In this document: in pieces, positions 47,787 to 57,500 of the stretch
Layout of the letters: each line of letters begins with the position of its first letter
How positions within the stretch are numbered: the stretch's first letter is position 1
Origin: Paraburkholderia sp. ZP32-5
GTDB lineage: Bacteria > Pseudomonadota > Gammaproteobacteria > Burkholderiales > Burkholderiaceae
Direction of reading: 5' to 3'
DNA length: 64,000 bases
Assembly (NCBI RefSeq): GCF_021390495.1
Contig: NZ_JAJEJP010000001.1
Location: 1,426,001 to 1,490,000, forward strand
Program-made: the position numbers and the translations under genes
The notes under the pieces: generated by a model
Told to the model about the DNA's origin: nothing
Database searches by the model: none
The model's input: only the letters and a program-made list of their open reading frames with translations

Positions 47787-49257
47787 TGCTATCCGGATTT
47801 GGTGTGCGGCGATTTTTGCCACAGTGGGTTTGTCGGCGGTGAATCAATGTAACGCATGGGAATTCGATCCACTCTTCGCGCAGCGGTCGGTACTCCCCAC
47901 GCCGGCCGCAAGCATGCCAGGAGATGTCGCCCTGCGTATCTGCGTATTCGAGTCAATTCCGAATCCACTGCCTCTTCAGGAGGCGGTAGAGAGGGCTCTC
48001 TGCATAAATCCGAAGACTCGGGAAGCCTGGGCTAACGTAAAGATTGCCGCAGCAGATGTCGGGGTGGCCCGGGGCGCGTATTTGCCGACGATTTCGGCGG
48101 ACTGGCAAGGCGTACGCGACGATACGAATACCGACGTCATTGGACATCCGGAATTCAGTTCGAACTATCGCAACAGCGTGCTTCGAACCGAAAGTGTTTC
48201 TCTGAACTGGGTGCTCTACGACTTTGGCGGGCGTTCCGCGGCGCTGGCCAATGCGAACGCCTTGCTTGCGGCGGCAAAAGCGAATCAAGAGGCAGTACTG
48301 CAGACGGCATTTGCAGGCGTGGCGAAGGACTACTACGCCGCGCAAGCAGCCCAAGGCACCTATCTCGCGTCCCAGGAGATTGAGCAGACTGCTCTTACAA
48401 GCTTTAAAGCAGCGACTGCGCGCGCGAATCGTGGCATTGCTTCGATCAGCGATGAACTGCAGGCACAGACATCTTGGGCAGAGGCAGTGACAAGTCGGAC
48501 AAAGGCGTTGGGAGACTGGCAAAGTGCTGTAGGTAGCCTTGCATCGGATATGGGCCTTGATGCGAGTATGCCCCTTTCGTTACCTCCTGTCGGAGACGGC
48601 GTTAAGCCGGGGGCTGAGTTCACAGAGTCGGTCGACGAATTGATCCGGGAAGCAAAACGTACGCACCCCAGCGTACGTGCCGCGCAAGCCCAGCTTGAGG
48701 CCGCGTCGGAAAAGACGAAGCAAACGCGTGCTGCTGGGCTCCCGACGCTGAGTTTAGTTTCGAAATACAGCTGGAACAATCAACCGACGACGCTGGAAGT
48801 CGGAACGCCTCAATTTCCGGCAAGCGGCCGCGAATGGTATATCGGTTTTCAAATTGCAATACCAATCTTCGAAGGCTTTACGCGTACCTATCAAATTCAC
48901 GACACGGAGGCCAGAACCGAACTGCAGCGCTATACGCTCAACGAAGTGGAGCAGCAGGTAGGGCTTGACGTATGGACGAGCTACCAGACGCTAAAGACCG
49001 CGACCGACAATCTGGATAACACCGCAATGTTGCTGGATATCGCACAGCGATCCTATGACGCAGCGCAAGGTCGCTATCAGGTTGGTGTTGGCAGCATTGT
49101 CGAACTGCTTAATGCGCAATCGTCACTCGCGGCTGCAAAGCGCCAACGGATTCAGTCGCTGACGGATTGGCGCTCTGCGAGGCTTCAGCTTGCATCGAAA
49201 CTGGGAACACTTGGGATATCAGACATCGCTGAAGGCAATTCCGTGGCAGGCAAGTGA
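47776..49257 (+). CDS. TolC-family outer-membrane channel
   Basis: This 493-residue protein has a signal peptide (cleavage near QCNAWEF, about residue 26) and two TolC repeats. Landmarks include LQEAVERALCINPKTREAW, WVLYDFGGRSAALANANALL and the C-terminal RYQVGVGSIVELLNAQSSLA, all typical of type I secretion TolC proteins. It starts at a GTG inside the end of the HlyD gene, showing translational coupling. It completes the secretion machine. Confidence 0.92.
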   Translation: MSANAIRIWCAAIFATVGLSAVNQCNAWEFDPLFAQRSVLPTPAASMPGDVALRICVFESIPNPLPLQEAVERALCINPKTREAWANVKIAAADVGVARGAYLPTISADWQGVRDDTNTDVIGHPEFSSNYRNSVLRTESVSLNWVLYDFGGRSAALANANALLAAAKANQEAVLQTAFAGVAKDYYAAQAAQGTYLASQEIEQTALTSFKAATARANRGIASISDELQAQTSWAEAVTSRTKALGDWQSAVGSLASDMGLDASMPLSLPPVGDGVKPGAEFTESVDELIREAKRTHPSVRAAQAQLEAASEKTKQTRAAGLPTLSLVSKYSWNNQPTTLEVGTPQFPASGREWYIGFQIAIPIFEGFTRTYQIHDTEARTELQRYTLNEVEQQVGLDVWTSYQTLKTATDNLDNTAMLLDIAQRSYDAAQGRYQVGVGSIVELLNAQSSLAAAKRQRIQSLTDWRSARLQLASKLGTLGISDIAEGNSVAGK

Positions 49258-49845
49258 CTTCGCGGGACGGTACCGGTCTTGCAATCAAACTGTTCGCTAA
49301 CGCCGCCGGTGAATACATGCGCAACGCCACCGCCAGACTCAAACCCGGATTACGTTCCGGTTACGTGATCACCCGTTTCGGTCCCGTGATCGCTCATTCC
49401 GGCATCGTGATCACGCGTTTCGGAAACCTGTGATCGGCGATCACGATCAACCGAAACGACTGATCACGATCATTCGGAATCCGTGATCACGATCCGCCGA
49501 AATGCGTGATCACGTTCGCCGGAATACGCAACGTGATCCCATTCGTCACCCTTTGCCCCGTGAATGGTTGACGAACTGATGGCTGGTTGTAGCCTCGCCT
49601 CGTCGATGAAAGCGCGGAGCGGTTTCACTGTATCGAAACGGTCGGCGACCGCCTGCCATCGGTTCAGCTCACGCTGCGCGGTTTTTCCGGCCAGCAAGCT
49701 AGCGGATCTGAGCAGCGACAGATGGACGGCAGCCGCGGCCGAGTACCATCCTTGCGTGGCAGGCCCGTTGGGCTGCAAGTGCGATTTCTCAAGGCACCAC
49801 GTTTCAGCAAGGGTACGTAGCGTTGCATGGTTTAAACTTTAACTA
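49258..49845. other. Junction between secretion and replication modules
   Basis: No gene is supported. The first half has an array of GTGATCAC-type repeats (49365-49540). The second half has an open frame on the minus strand without convincing similarity. The region marks a sharp change of gene orientation and looks like the scar of a past insertion. Confidence 0.5.
49365..49540. repeat. Eight degenerate GTGATCAC repeats spaced 21-30 bp
   Basis: Copies begin near 49365, 49386, 49407, 49430, 49460, 49483, 49506 and 49533. Each has GTGATC or TGATCAC next to TTTCGG, CCGAAA or CCGGAAT. Arrays like this form the ends of some IS21-family elements, where they bind the transposase. No istA or istB gene is next to it, so it is likely a remnant end. 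A replication-origin or protein-binding array is the other option. Confidence 0.6.
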
Positions 49846-52161
49846 CTATGAATTCAGCGCTAGGCCCCTAAAAATCATTGACTGACTAATGCGCTTTTGT
49901 TGGTAATCAAGAGCGAGCATCCTGACTCTGAACTTCTTTTGAGTGAGCGCCGCGAGTCGCAGCCGTTCCACAAATGCCTGATAGGATTCGAACGCGTCGC
50001 TGGACCGTACGCTCAGGTCCTTGCCAGTTCTGCATTTCGCTTCTATCCATCGTTGCACCGTATCAGCCGATTCGTGAGCCATGTCGGTCGCCTCTTCAAC
50101 TTTGCGACACGTGCCGAGCCCATGCTTCAGATACCGTTTCGCCCCCTCTATCATCCAGTTCAAGATACCCGAAGACTCAGCGGCTAGCTCCGAATCCAGA
50201 TTGCTGTTGCGATCGCCTCCTTCGAACTGACGCGTGAATGGTAGGACGACCACGCGACGCCATAGAGCCTGGTCCTCATATTGCCAGTCCGGCATCGCGT
50301 TTGTGCTAATCAACAATTTGCACTGAGGCTTGAACATTTCCTGTCCTTCGTAGTTGTGCCGCCCCGTCAGTGCGTCATTGCCCGTCAACTGCTTGAAGAA
50401 TGGTTCGTCGATCCCGTTTTTCCGCTCCGTCTCAGTGCAGAACGCGGCTCTGACACCTCGCAAGGTCATGATGGCCGGCGTCGGTCCGTTGCCGTTTCCT
50501 TTGCTTGCCCCCTTCATTAACGCGGGAGAAAGCGTCGTGTAATACTTGTCACCCATCACAGTCTGAATTGCGCGGGTCAACGTACCCTTACCGTTACTAC
50601 CGCTCCCGAGCATGAAGAATGCCTTCTGCTCATTGCTGTGTCCGATGAAAAGGTAGCCAAGGACAGTCTGCAGATACCGGCGATAGTCGTCGGAGCCCGC
50701 GATATCCCTGATAAACTGGTGGAACGCCGGGCACTTCGCTGATTCGTCGAATCGAGCTGCGGTCGATCGCGATACCATGTCCTCTGGTCGCGCTTGCCGA
50801 AACTGACCGGTTCGCAAATTGACCACGCCGTCCGGAACGCCGAGCAACTCGGGTTTGAAGTCAAAATCTTCGCCTTTCGCATCGAGCTCCGGATAGGTGA
50901 GAAATTCCTCAAGCATCTTGTTCGCTTGCACGAAGCTCTTAAGGCCATTCAGCGCGCGGACGGCACCTTCAGCCTTCGATGTTCGCGCCGTTGCCAAGAG
51001 GTCTTTTATGATGCCCTGAAGTACCCGTGCTGTTTCCTTCCGGTCGTTACGCCAGACACCGTTGGTGAACACATAGAATGCCTTCTCATGGATTTTTAGC
51101 CGGCCAGATAGCATGTCCTTCGCGTATTCAACGATATCCGGCGACGACGTCGGAATCCATGTTTCGCCATTTTTTTGGGTGCCACTATCGAATTGCTTCG
51201 CATACCAGCGAAGGCTTTTTATCGTCCGTCCTTCGCCTCGACGAAAGCCGTCCCACGTGGGCTGCTGATCGGCTTCGTTGTACTTTTCGGATGCGGCGCG
51301 AGACCACGCGTCCCAGACCAAAAAGCCCGATTTGCTGGGATCCCAATCATGGATCGCCGCGCCGATGTCAAACCAGACTTTGCGTTCTGTAGCCGGTACG
51401 GTTCGCAGCAATTCCTCGACTTCTTGCCGCGTCATCTGATCGGGAGAGCGTTCCACCTCGGCTCGCGCGAGTCGCGCCGACGGATTGTTCAATCGCGGTG
51501 GTGTACTGCTTTTACTCATCGTCGATTTGATCGTACCACCGAGCGACTTCACTATACGACTGGCCGGCACAGCATCAGGACGCGCCTTTGCCTGAGACAG
51601 TCGGGCAACAAAGTGTTCCCGATCAGTCTTCCAATTAATTGTTCCAGCCAGCCGGAACGCACGACCTAAATCCGTCGCCTGCACATCGCCACCCAGAGCG
51701 TTAGCAAGGGAGAGGGCGAGATCCTGGTATTCCGACAGGCTGCATTTGACGCGGAAATAGATGTGGTACCTGCATTTGGAGCTTTGAACGATGAACGCTG
51801 GTTTGACCTTCGCTATGATGGTCTCAACCTCCGCCTTGGTCACCCGCCGATCTAGATCGACGACAAGAAACCGTATGCCTTTGATATTTTCCTTCTTGCG
51901 ACCCAGACCGTCTGTCCGTTGAGGGACGACCGAAACATTGTGGCCTGACTCGCAGAGCTTTGCGATTTTTGCAATCGCATCCGCGGTCGGCTTGATATAG
52001 TGAATTTCCCCAGCACTTTTATTGGTTGAGTGATAGGTCTGGACCGTGAGCATTGAGTTACCCGTGGCTTCGGAGATTAGCTCAAGGTGACGAAGCATAA
52101 ATTTCGCGTCGCACCGTGGGTTGTTACCTACTGACTTCGGGGGGGTATTTTTCGCTGCCAT
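49846..52161 (-). CDS. P4-type primase-helicase (RepB-like primase, SF3 helicase)
   Basis: This 771-residue replication protein has an N-terminal archaeo-eukaryotic-type primase domain (FLVVDLDRRVTKAEVE, SSKCRYHIYFRV), a PriCT-type segment (WFDIGAAIHDWDPSKSGFLV), a D5_N domain and a C-terminal superfamily 3 helicase with Walker A GSGSNGKGT near residue 520. It resembles phage P4 alpha-type proteins that initiate replication of satellite elements. It would let the island replicate after excision. It lies downstream of the AlpA gene, both on the minus strand. Confidence 0.92.
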   Translation of the reverse strand: MAAKNTPPKSVGNNPRCDAKFMLRHLELISEATGNSMLTVQTYHSTNKSAGEIHYIKPTADAIAKIAKLCESGHNVSVVPQRTDGLGRKKENIKGIRFLVVDLDRRVTKAEVETIIAKVKPAFIVQSSKCRYHIYFRVKCSLSEYQDLALSLANALGGDVQATDLGRAFRLAGTINWKTDREHFVARLSQAKARPDAVPASRIVKSLGGTIKSTMSKSSTPPRLNNPSARLARAEVERSPDQMTRQEVEELLRTVPATERKVWFDIGAAIHDWDPSKSGFLVWDAWSRAASEKYNEADQQPTWDGFRRGEGRTIKSLRWYAKQFDSGTQKNGETWIPTSSPDIVEYAKDMLSGRLKIHEKAFYVFTNGVWRNDRKETARVLQGIIKDLLATARTSKAEGAVRALNGLKSFVQANKMLEEFLTYPELDAKGEDFDFKPELLGVPDGVVNLRTGQFRQARPEDMVSRSTAARFDESAKCPAFHQFIRDIAGSDDYRRYLQTVLGYLFIGHSNEQKAFFMLGSGSNGKGTLTRAIQTVMGDKYYTTLSPALMKGASKGNGNGPTPAIMTLRGVRAAFCTETERKNGIDEPFFKQLTGNDALTGRHNYEGQEMFKPQCKLLISTNAMPDWQYEDQALWRRVVVLPFTRQFEGGDRNSNLDSELAAESSGILNWMIEGAKRYLKHGLGTCRKVEEATDMAHESADTVQRWIEAKCRTGKDLSVRSSDAFESYQAFVERLRLAALTQKKFRVRMLALDYQQKRISQSMIFRGLALNS

Positions 52162-52418
52162 GATTTTTATTTAAAAGTTGATGTCCCCCTTCCTCCGTGT
52201 AGGATGTGTAGGCAAATCGTCTGTTTCCTTCTCCTTTTTCTTCCTCGATCAGTTGAAGGAAAAAATAAGAGAGTTATAGACGTATCCCTACACGTCGCAC
52301 ACGGTTCTCTCCTTCCTCGTGAGAGGGGAGGGGGCAAGATGACGTGGTTAAATTGAAGGCGCGGTTGGCGAGGATGGAGCACGAAGAGGTGAGAACCCCG
52401 GGGGCGCACTTTCCCTCG
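52162..52418. other. Region between alpA and the primase gene, possible iterons
   Basis: This short AT-rich stretch has GTGTAGG at 52197-52203 and 52206-52212, and the inverse CCTACAC at 52287-52293. These could be binding sites for the primase or AlpA near an origin, but the repeats are short. No gene is seen. Confidence 0.35.
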
Positions 52419-52643
52419 CTATTTACGGCGATCGATCCGGGCCTGAACCCATGCCTCGATTTCCTGCGCAACCCAACCGACGGAGTTCGCAGTTAGCCGT
52501 ATTGGTGTAGGGAAGGTGCCGAGTTTGATTCCGGCATAGATGGAAGATCGCGAAAGGCCCGTGATCTGCTCCACGGCCTTGCGACGTAGGATCGTTGGAG
52601 CGTGCCAGTTTGGCAACTCCGTCGTAGTTTGTTTGATTGGCAT
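52419..52643 (-). CDS. AlpA-family DNA-binding protein
   Basis: This 74-residue MerR-like winged helix protein has the AlpA signature: ILRRKAVEQITGLSRSSIYA then FPTPIRLTANSVGWVAQEIE and WVQARI. AlpA proteins activate or act as excisionases for P4-type integrases. It belongs to the P4-like module with the primase gene and the integrase 10 kb away. Confidence 0.93.
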   Translation of the reverse strand: MPIKQTTTELPNWHAPTILRRKAVEQITGLSRSSIYAGIKLGTFPTPIRLTANSVGWVAQEIEAWVQARIDRRK

Positions 52644-52782
52644 GATGTCGTCCGGAATGTCAGCCGTGAGAACGGCATGGACAACATCATGCAGGCTTGG
52701 AAGGGGGGAAATTCGGAGCGAAATTTTTTATGTTTCGCTCCGCCCTGTGCCGGTGGCCGTATGCCATGCTGACGATTGATTG

Positions 52783-53556
52783 CTAGCGGCGAACGTTCTG
52801 TTCTGCCGCCGGCATCTTTTCGTGTCTTTTTGCCGCCGTAGCGATGGCAATGTAGCGAAATTCGGTGAAAGGTTTGGCGCTGTCATCGACCATCTTTCTG
52901 ATATTCTCGGCGATTTTGGCCCTTGGGCCACTCCAGCGTTTTTCTTTGATGATCCATGGGGCGTTGGCTAACCGCATCCATTTAAACTTGGCAACGTCGG
53001 TGTTATCGCCCTCGTTGTCACTTGTTGCGTCTAGCAACCGCAAATACCAAAGGAAATTTGGCCTATCGAGCTGTGGCTGCGAATCTAGATACTTGGTCTC
53101 TGGAGATTCAAGGCCCCGGATATGGTCAACTCTGGATTGCAAAATCGGTTCAGCACCGTTCAATAGTTCCTTGATGGCTGTTTTGGAGTGCAGTGCCGGG
53201 CGCAGATGGAAAATGAGCGCAATCTGGTCGTGCTGCAACGTGGCTTGCCATTCCATCGAGGCAATCGATGTCGGTTTGGGTGAGCTTGAAATGCCAGCAA
53301 AAGCAACGCGTGGTTTCTTGTCGTATGGCTGGTCGTAGCGACGGTAATAGCGCAGCATGAATGTCGACGCGATTTCTTTTTTCTTCGCTATGCGTTTTGA
53401 TTTTTTCTTGATTTTTAATACTGCGTCGCACTCATCTCGGAATTTACTGTTCCGGCGCAAAAATTCCCATGCCCATCGGCGGGGTTCCCAACATTCCCAG
53501 CCCTTGTAATCGGCCTCGCTACTCCCATCTGGTCGATCTTTTTGAATTTTAGTCAT
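52783..53556 (-). CDS. Protein with N-terminal DUF6499-like motif, unknown
   Basis: This 257-residue protein has WAWEFLRRNSKFRDE near residues 28-42, resembling the DUF6499 start found in many integrative-element proteins that are often followed by DUF2285. The middle is basic (KKKSKRIAKKKEIAS), suggesting nucleic-acid binding. The C-terminal half has no recognised domain. It lies upstream of alpA in the same direction and could be a regulator of the module. Confidence 0.7.
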   Translation of the reverse strand: MTKIQKDRPDGSSEADYKGWECWEPRRWAWEFLRRNSKFRDECDAVLKIKKKSKRIAKKKEIASTFMLRYYRRYDQPYDKKPRVAFAGISSSPKPTSIASMEWQATLQHDQIALIFHLRPALHSKTAIKELLNGAEPILQSRVDHIRGLESPETKYLDSQPQLDRPNFLWYLRLLDATSDNEGDNTDVAKFKWMRLANAPWIIKEKRWSGPRAKIAENIRKMVDDSAKPFTEFRYIAIATAAKRHEKMPAAEQNVRR

Positions 53557-54579
53557 TTGTCGTCTGATTATAGATAAATACGCTTGAAAAGACCCATCGT
53601 GCGTATACGGTTCGGTTGGCGTAGTTTTGATGTCGCCCTCGAAAACCCTCCTTACGGATAAAAATTTAAACGAGAGGGTATAACCTGCGAGTACATACGG
53701 CTCGGCTTGGTCTAGGACCAGGTAACGCCTAAAACTGCGGAGAAATCCAACTTGGTACCCGGACGTCGGTCATACTAAGTTACCCATTTTGCCGGAATGA
53801 TGTGGTATCTGCGCACAGTCTCGAGCAATTCGGTAGGAGGGTGGATATGACGGAGCAGACCGAGGTTTTATGATGACATGATCGGTGAGCGACCACTCGC
53901 GGGCCGATTTGTGCCGCTGGTATGAGTCACACGGTTATCATCCGAACGGCTACCTGACTTCCTGGTACTGCCCGATGCTCAACGCACGCTAGTCGGCCTT
54001 TGCGGGCGTTGGGACCGGACGACCGCGACGTCAGCATGCGGCCGGCGGTTTGGCTTTGCTGCCGAATGACAGCTTTCTCGATCAGCGAACTCATACCCGC
54101 AACCGTGAGTGGTCTTTCAACAATCGAGAGGACATTGCGCTTTTGTGCGTAATATCGGCTTTGTGCGAGCAATGCGTATCCCCATCGACCCGGTAGTACA
54201 GGAACGCAAATAGCTCCGCGGCGCGGAATTCACATCGAGATAGCGAATATATAATGCCAACCCGGCCATGCATTGAAGCGCTTGACGACTCGCATTCGGT
54301 CTACATCGAAAGGTGAGTTGATGCTGAAAGTACTTGACAAGCTCGTCGCCGAACGCGCCAACGTCGGTTGGGGACTATGCCCAAGATTCGGCGCGGAGCT
54401 GTGGTGGATATAGCCTGCGGTGTCGGCCAATGCCACCGGCCGAACGTGTGGGGTCATCGATCCTCTATCCTCGCACCGTACGATGACGAAGGGGTTCATG
54501 CTGAGGCCCTGTCCAAGATGCATACAGAGGACTTTGTAAGCTTTTCAAGCGGGTTACAAAAAGAAAATCGAGGGAATAA
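53557..54579. other. 1-kb non-coding region before the giant RT gene
   Basis: No gene here can be supported; short frames look like degraded fragments. The region is mixed in composition. It contains related motifs ATACGGTTCGGTTGG (53605-53619) and ATACGGCTCGGCTTGG (53695-53710). A short frame at 54322-54414 has a weak ribosome site and no known product. Because several defence reverse transcriptases use an adjacent non-coding RNA, this region is a natural place to look for one, but I cannot show a structure. Confidence 0.45.
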
Positions 54580-57500
54580 GTGGATCGATACGATATCAGT
54601 GAGGTACTGACCAAGGTTTCACTGGAAGACGTGGTTAGGCGACTTGGCATCGAAACCGAGCGGCACGGCTCACAGACGCGGGCGCTTTGTCCGTTTCACC
54701 AAGACACCCGGCCTTCACTGAATCTGTATCAGGCAGAAGGCGCTTCTCCTGCGCACTTTCACTGTTTTGCTTGCGGTGCCCACGGCAATGCCATTGACCT
54801 AGTCAAACAAGTCGAGGGGTTGGACTTCCTGCCAGCAGTGAAATGGCTGACTCAGCAATTTGGCCTCACTTCCACGCTTCGTCTGTCCCCGACGAAGAGC
54901 GAACGAAAAACTGTCAGTCAAGCCGCACTGGACTTTGCGCTAAGCACCTTTGACGTAAAGCACGACGCTGAACTGTTTAAGGCATGGTGCGCCGAACGTG
55001 CGTTCGAGGAGGGGTTTCTATACGATCAGGGGCTCCGTTGCATTTCGCACGGCGTCTTGGTGGAGGCCTTGCAGAGTAAAAAACTGGAGGAGCGCACCGA
55101 ACTGATCGATGGGCTGGAGAGCCTAGGACTGATCAAGCGTCTACGCTCCCCATCTTCGACCGAACAGTGGAAACTGGATTTGCGCGACCAGTTCCGCGAC
55201 TGCTTCCACGATGGCCGCGTCGTGATCCCGATTCGTAGCGCCGATGCCAAACAGCCCAAAGTGATCGGCTTTGTGGGCCGCGCGCTCCAGAGCCTCCCTC
55301 CGGAAGGAGTAGCGAAGTATCTGCTCACATCGGGCTTCGATAAAAGCAATCACCTGTTCAATGCGACCGATGCCTTCAAGGCTGTCGAACACGCATTGAA
55401 GCACGGCCAACCGGCTACGCTTTATCTGGTTGAAGGGTTTCTCGACGCGCTGCGGATGAAGTCCTTAGGGCAGCCAGCTGTAGCGCTGATGGGCGTCAGC
55501 CTGAGCAATGGCCAACTGGAATTGCTGAAGGTCCTGGCTGAGAACGCGACCGGGAAGGGAGAGCTAGCGTACAGCGTCTTCCTAGACAGTGACTCAGCCG
55601 GCTTTGGCGGCGCCAACCGATTGGTGCGCAGACTACTTGACCTACCAGGTGTGGACTTGCGGTGGGTCGGCCTGCCTTGGCGAATCGAACCAGCACTGGG
55701 CAAAGACCCAGACGCCTGCCTGCTCGACGTTGCGTCCGCCGAGCAAGCAGCGGGCTGGTTACAGCGCTTCGAATTGCCAGCCGAAGGGGTACTCCTTGCG
55801 GGAGAGTTGGGAAGCCAAGACGCATCCGAGCTTGCGGCACTTCGCTGGCATCACCTAGCTGTGACGGTCCGCGAACGTGCACTGTTCAGAACGGCCATGA
55901 CGGTCAAGCGCCTTTACGGTCACCGGTTGGCTGAAGCGCCGGCGATGCGGCTGAAAGACAGCCCATGGCCATGGGCCCAGCAATTGCAAGCGGTCTTGCT
56001 GGGATCCGTCGGTGGAACGCGGCCCAGTGAGCGCAGCCTCTACCTGGAGGAAGAGCGTCCGCGAGCGGCCTTGGCCCGAAGGCTTGCATACCATGGTGCG
56101 CGCCGCGGCGAACTTCCTTGCGATGAAAGTGCTTGGCAAATTTTGAATGGCAATGAGTATCTGTTTGACGAGACGGTTCTGGATCGTCTCAGAGCCGCTG
56201 TTCAGGGAAAGTTGTGGCATCAAGCTGCGCCTTTTGATGCCGTGCATCTACCGCGCAAGCTTACGGCCAACAAGGATGTACTTGACGATCCTCGCCGCAA
56301 GGTAATGCCCCACCCGGCTGACCTGCATGCTCAGCAGTTATTCCTTAATGAACTGCTCACCCATCGGCATGATCGCCTGAGCGCAAGTGGTCTCGCGTTC
56401 TCGGCGTACATCCCAGCAGTGCGTTGGTATTCCTCCCGACAGGAGGTCTTGGTTACCGGCATGTACGAGGCCCTCAACGAGCCCGATCTCGAATGGGGTG
56501 AGCCTAAGACCTTGAGCTTTGGCTATCAGATCGACATGGATGTTTTGGAGGGTGACAAGACTCCCTCGGACCAAGGCATGTTTCGGCCTTTCGGCCAATG
56601 CTGGCGTGATTTCATGGCGAGTTTGATGCGCCAGTGCCATTCCATTGGGCCACGGGTACATGTGCTGCGTCTGGACGCCAAGCGCTATTACGACTCGATC
56701 CAGCGTTACGTGGTACGAGAAGAGCTTCTGAAGCCTCTGTCTACGGCGCTTCGCGACCACAATCCAGAAGGTTTTTCCAGCATGTTCGGGCTGACCATCG
56801 ACTCGTCAGAACGGGATGGTGCGCTGGAGCGACTATTAACTGACCTGATCTTCGGTCACGAGTATCACGACCCCGAGGTTGCAGGCAAAACCCGGCGCAG
56901 CGAAGAAGTGACCGGTATACCTCAGGGGCCGGTCTTTTCAGCCTACATCGGCACCATTGCCCTGTTTCCGGTGGACGATGCAGCACGAAGGTTCATCCGC
57001 CGTACCCGTACCGAAGAGTCCGGCCCCGATGGCAAGCCCCACCCCCGCGCTGGTTACGCGCGCTATGTGGATGACATCGTGCTGTTCGCAGACAACGAAG
57101 CACTATTGACGGAACTGCGCGAAGTACTGCAGGCCAAGGCCGCCGAGCATTCGATTTCCTTGATTCACAAGGGTGAACGTGTGCGCTCCGGCACGCCGTC
57201 CCAAGTAATGCGCCAGCTTAACGACGGGCGGGGACTGGCAGCGTCCGTGCCCGCCTGGGAACCCCCAATCGTCGGTGACGGCGAGTCTGATTGGAGCCTA
57301 GGTGACGACCTGCCCAAAGTGGATCGCCAGTGCGCCCTACAGATGCTTCGGCATCCAGCGCTGATGGATCGGCCCGAGGACATCATTGATCAGGTGAAGG
57401 CTGCGATGAGCGCGCCTGATCTGCGGGTTAGTGACTTGGGGCTATGTGCTCGCTGGCTGTGGTGGCATATTGCCATCGTGGACCGGCCCGTCGATTCTGA

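Noticed and set aside
49365..49540. CRISPR array
   Set aside because: Repeats are short, degenerate and palindromic with variable 21-30 bp spacing and no uniform spacers; no cas genes are near.
49470..49778. Minus-strand frame with STIHGAKGDEWDHV, resembling a UvrD-type helicase motif
   Set aside because: The DEWDHV part is encoded by the GTGATCAC repeat array itself and no other helicase motif is present, so the resemblance is probably chance.
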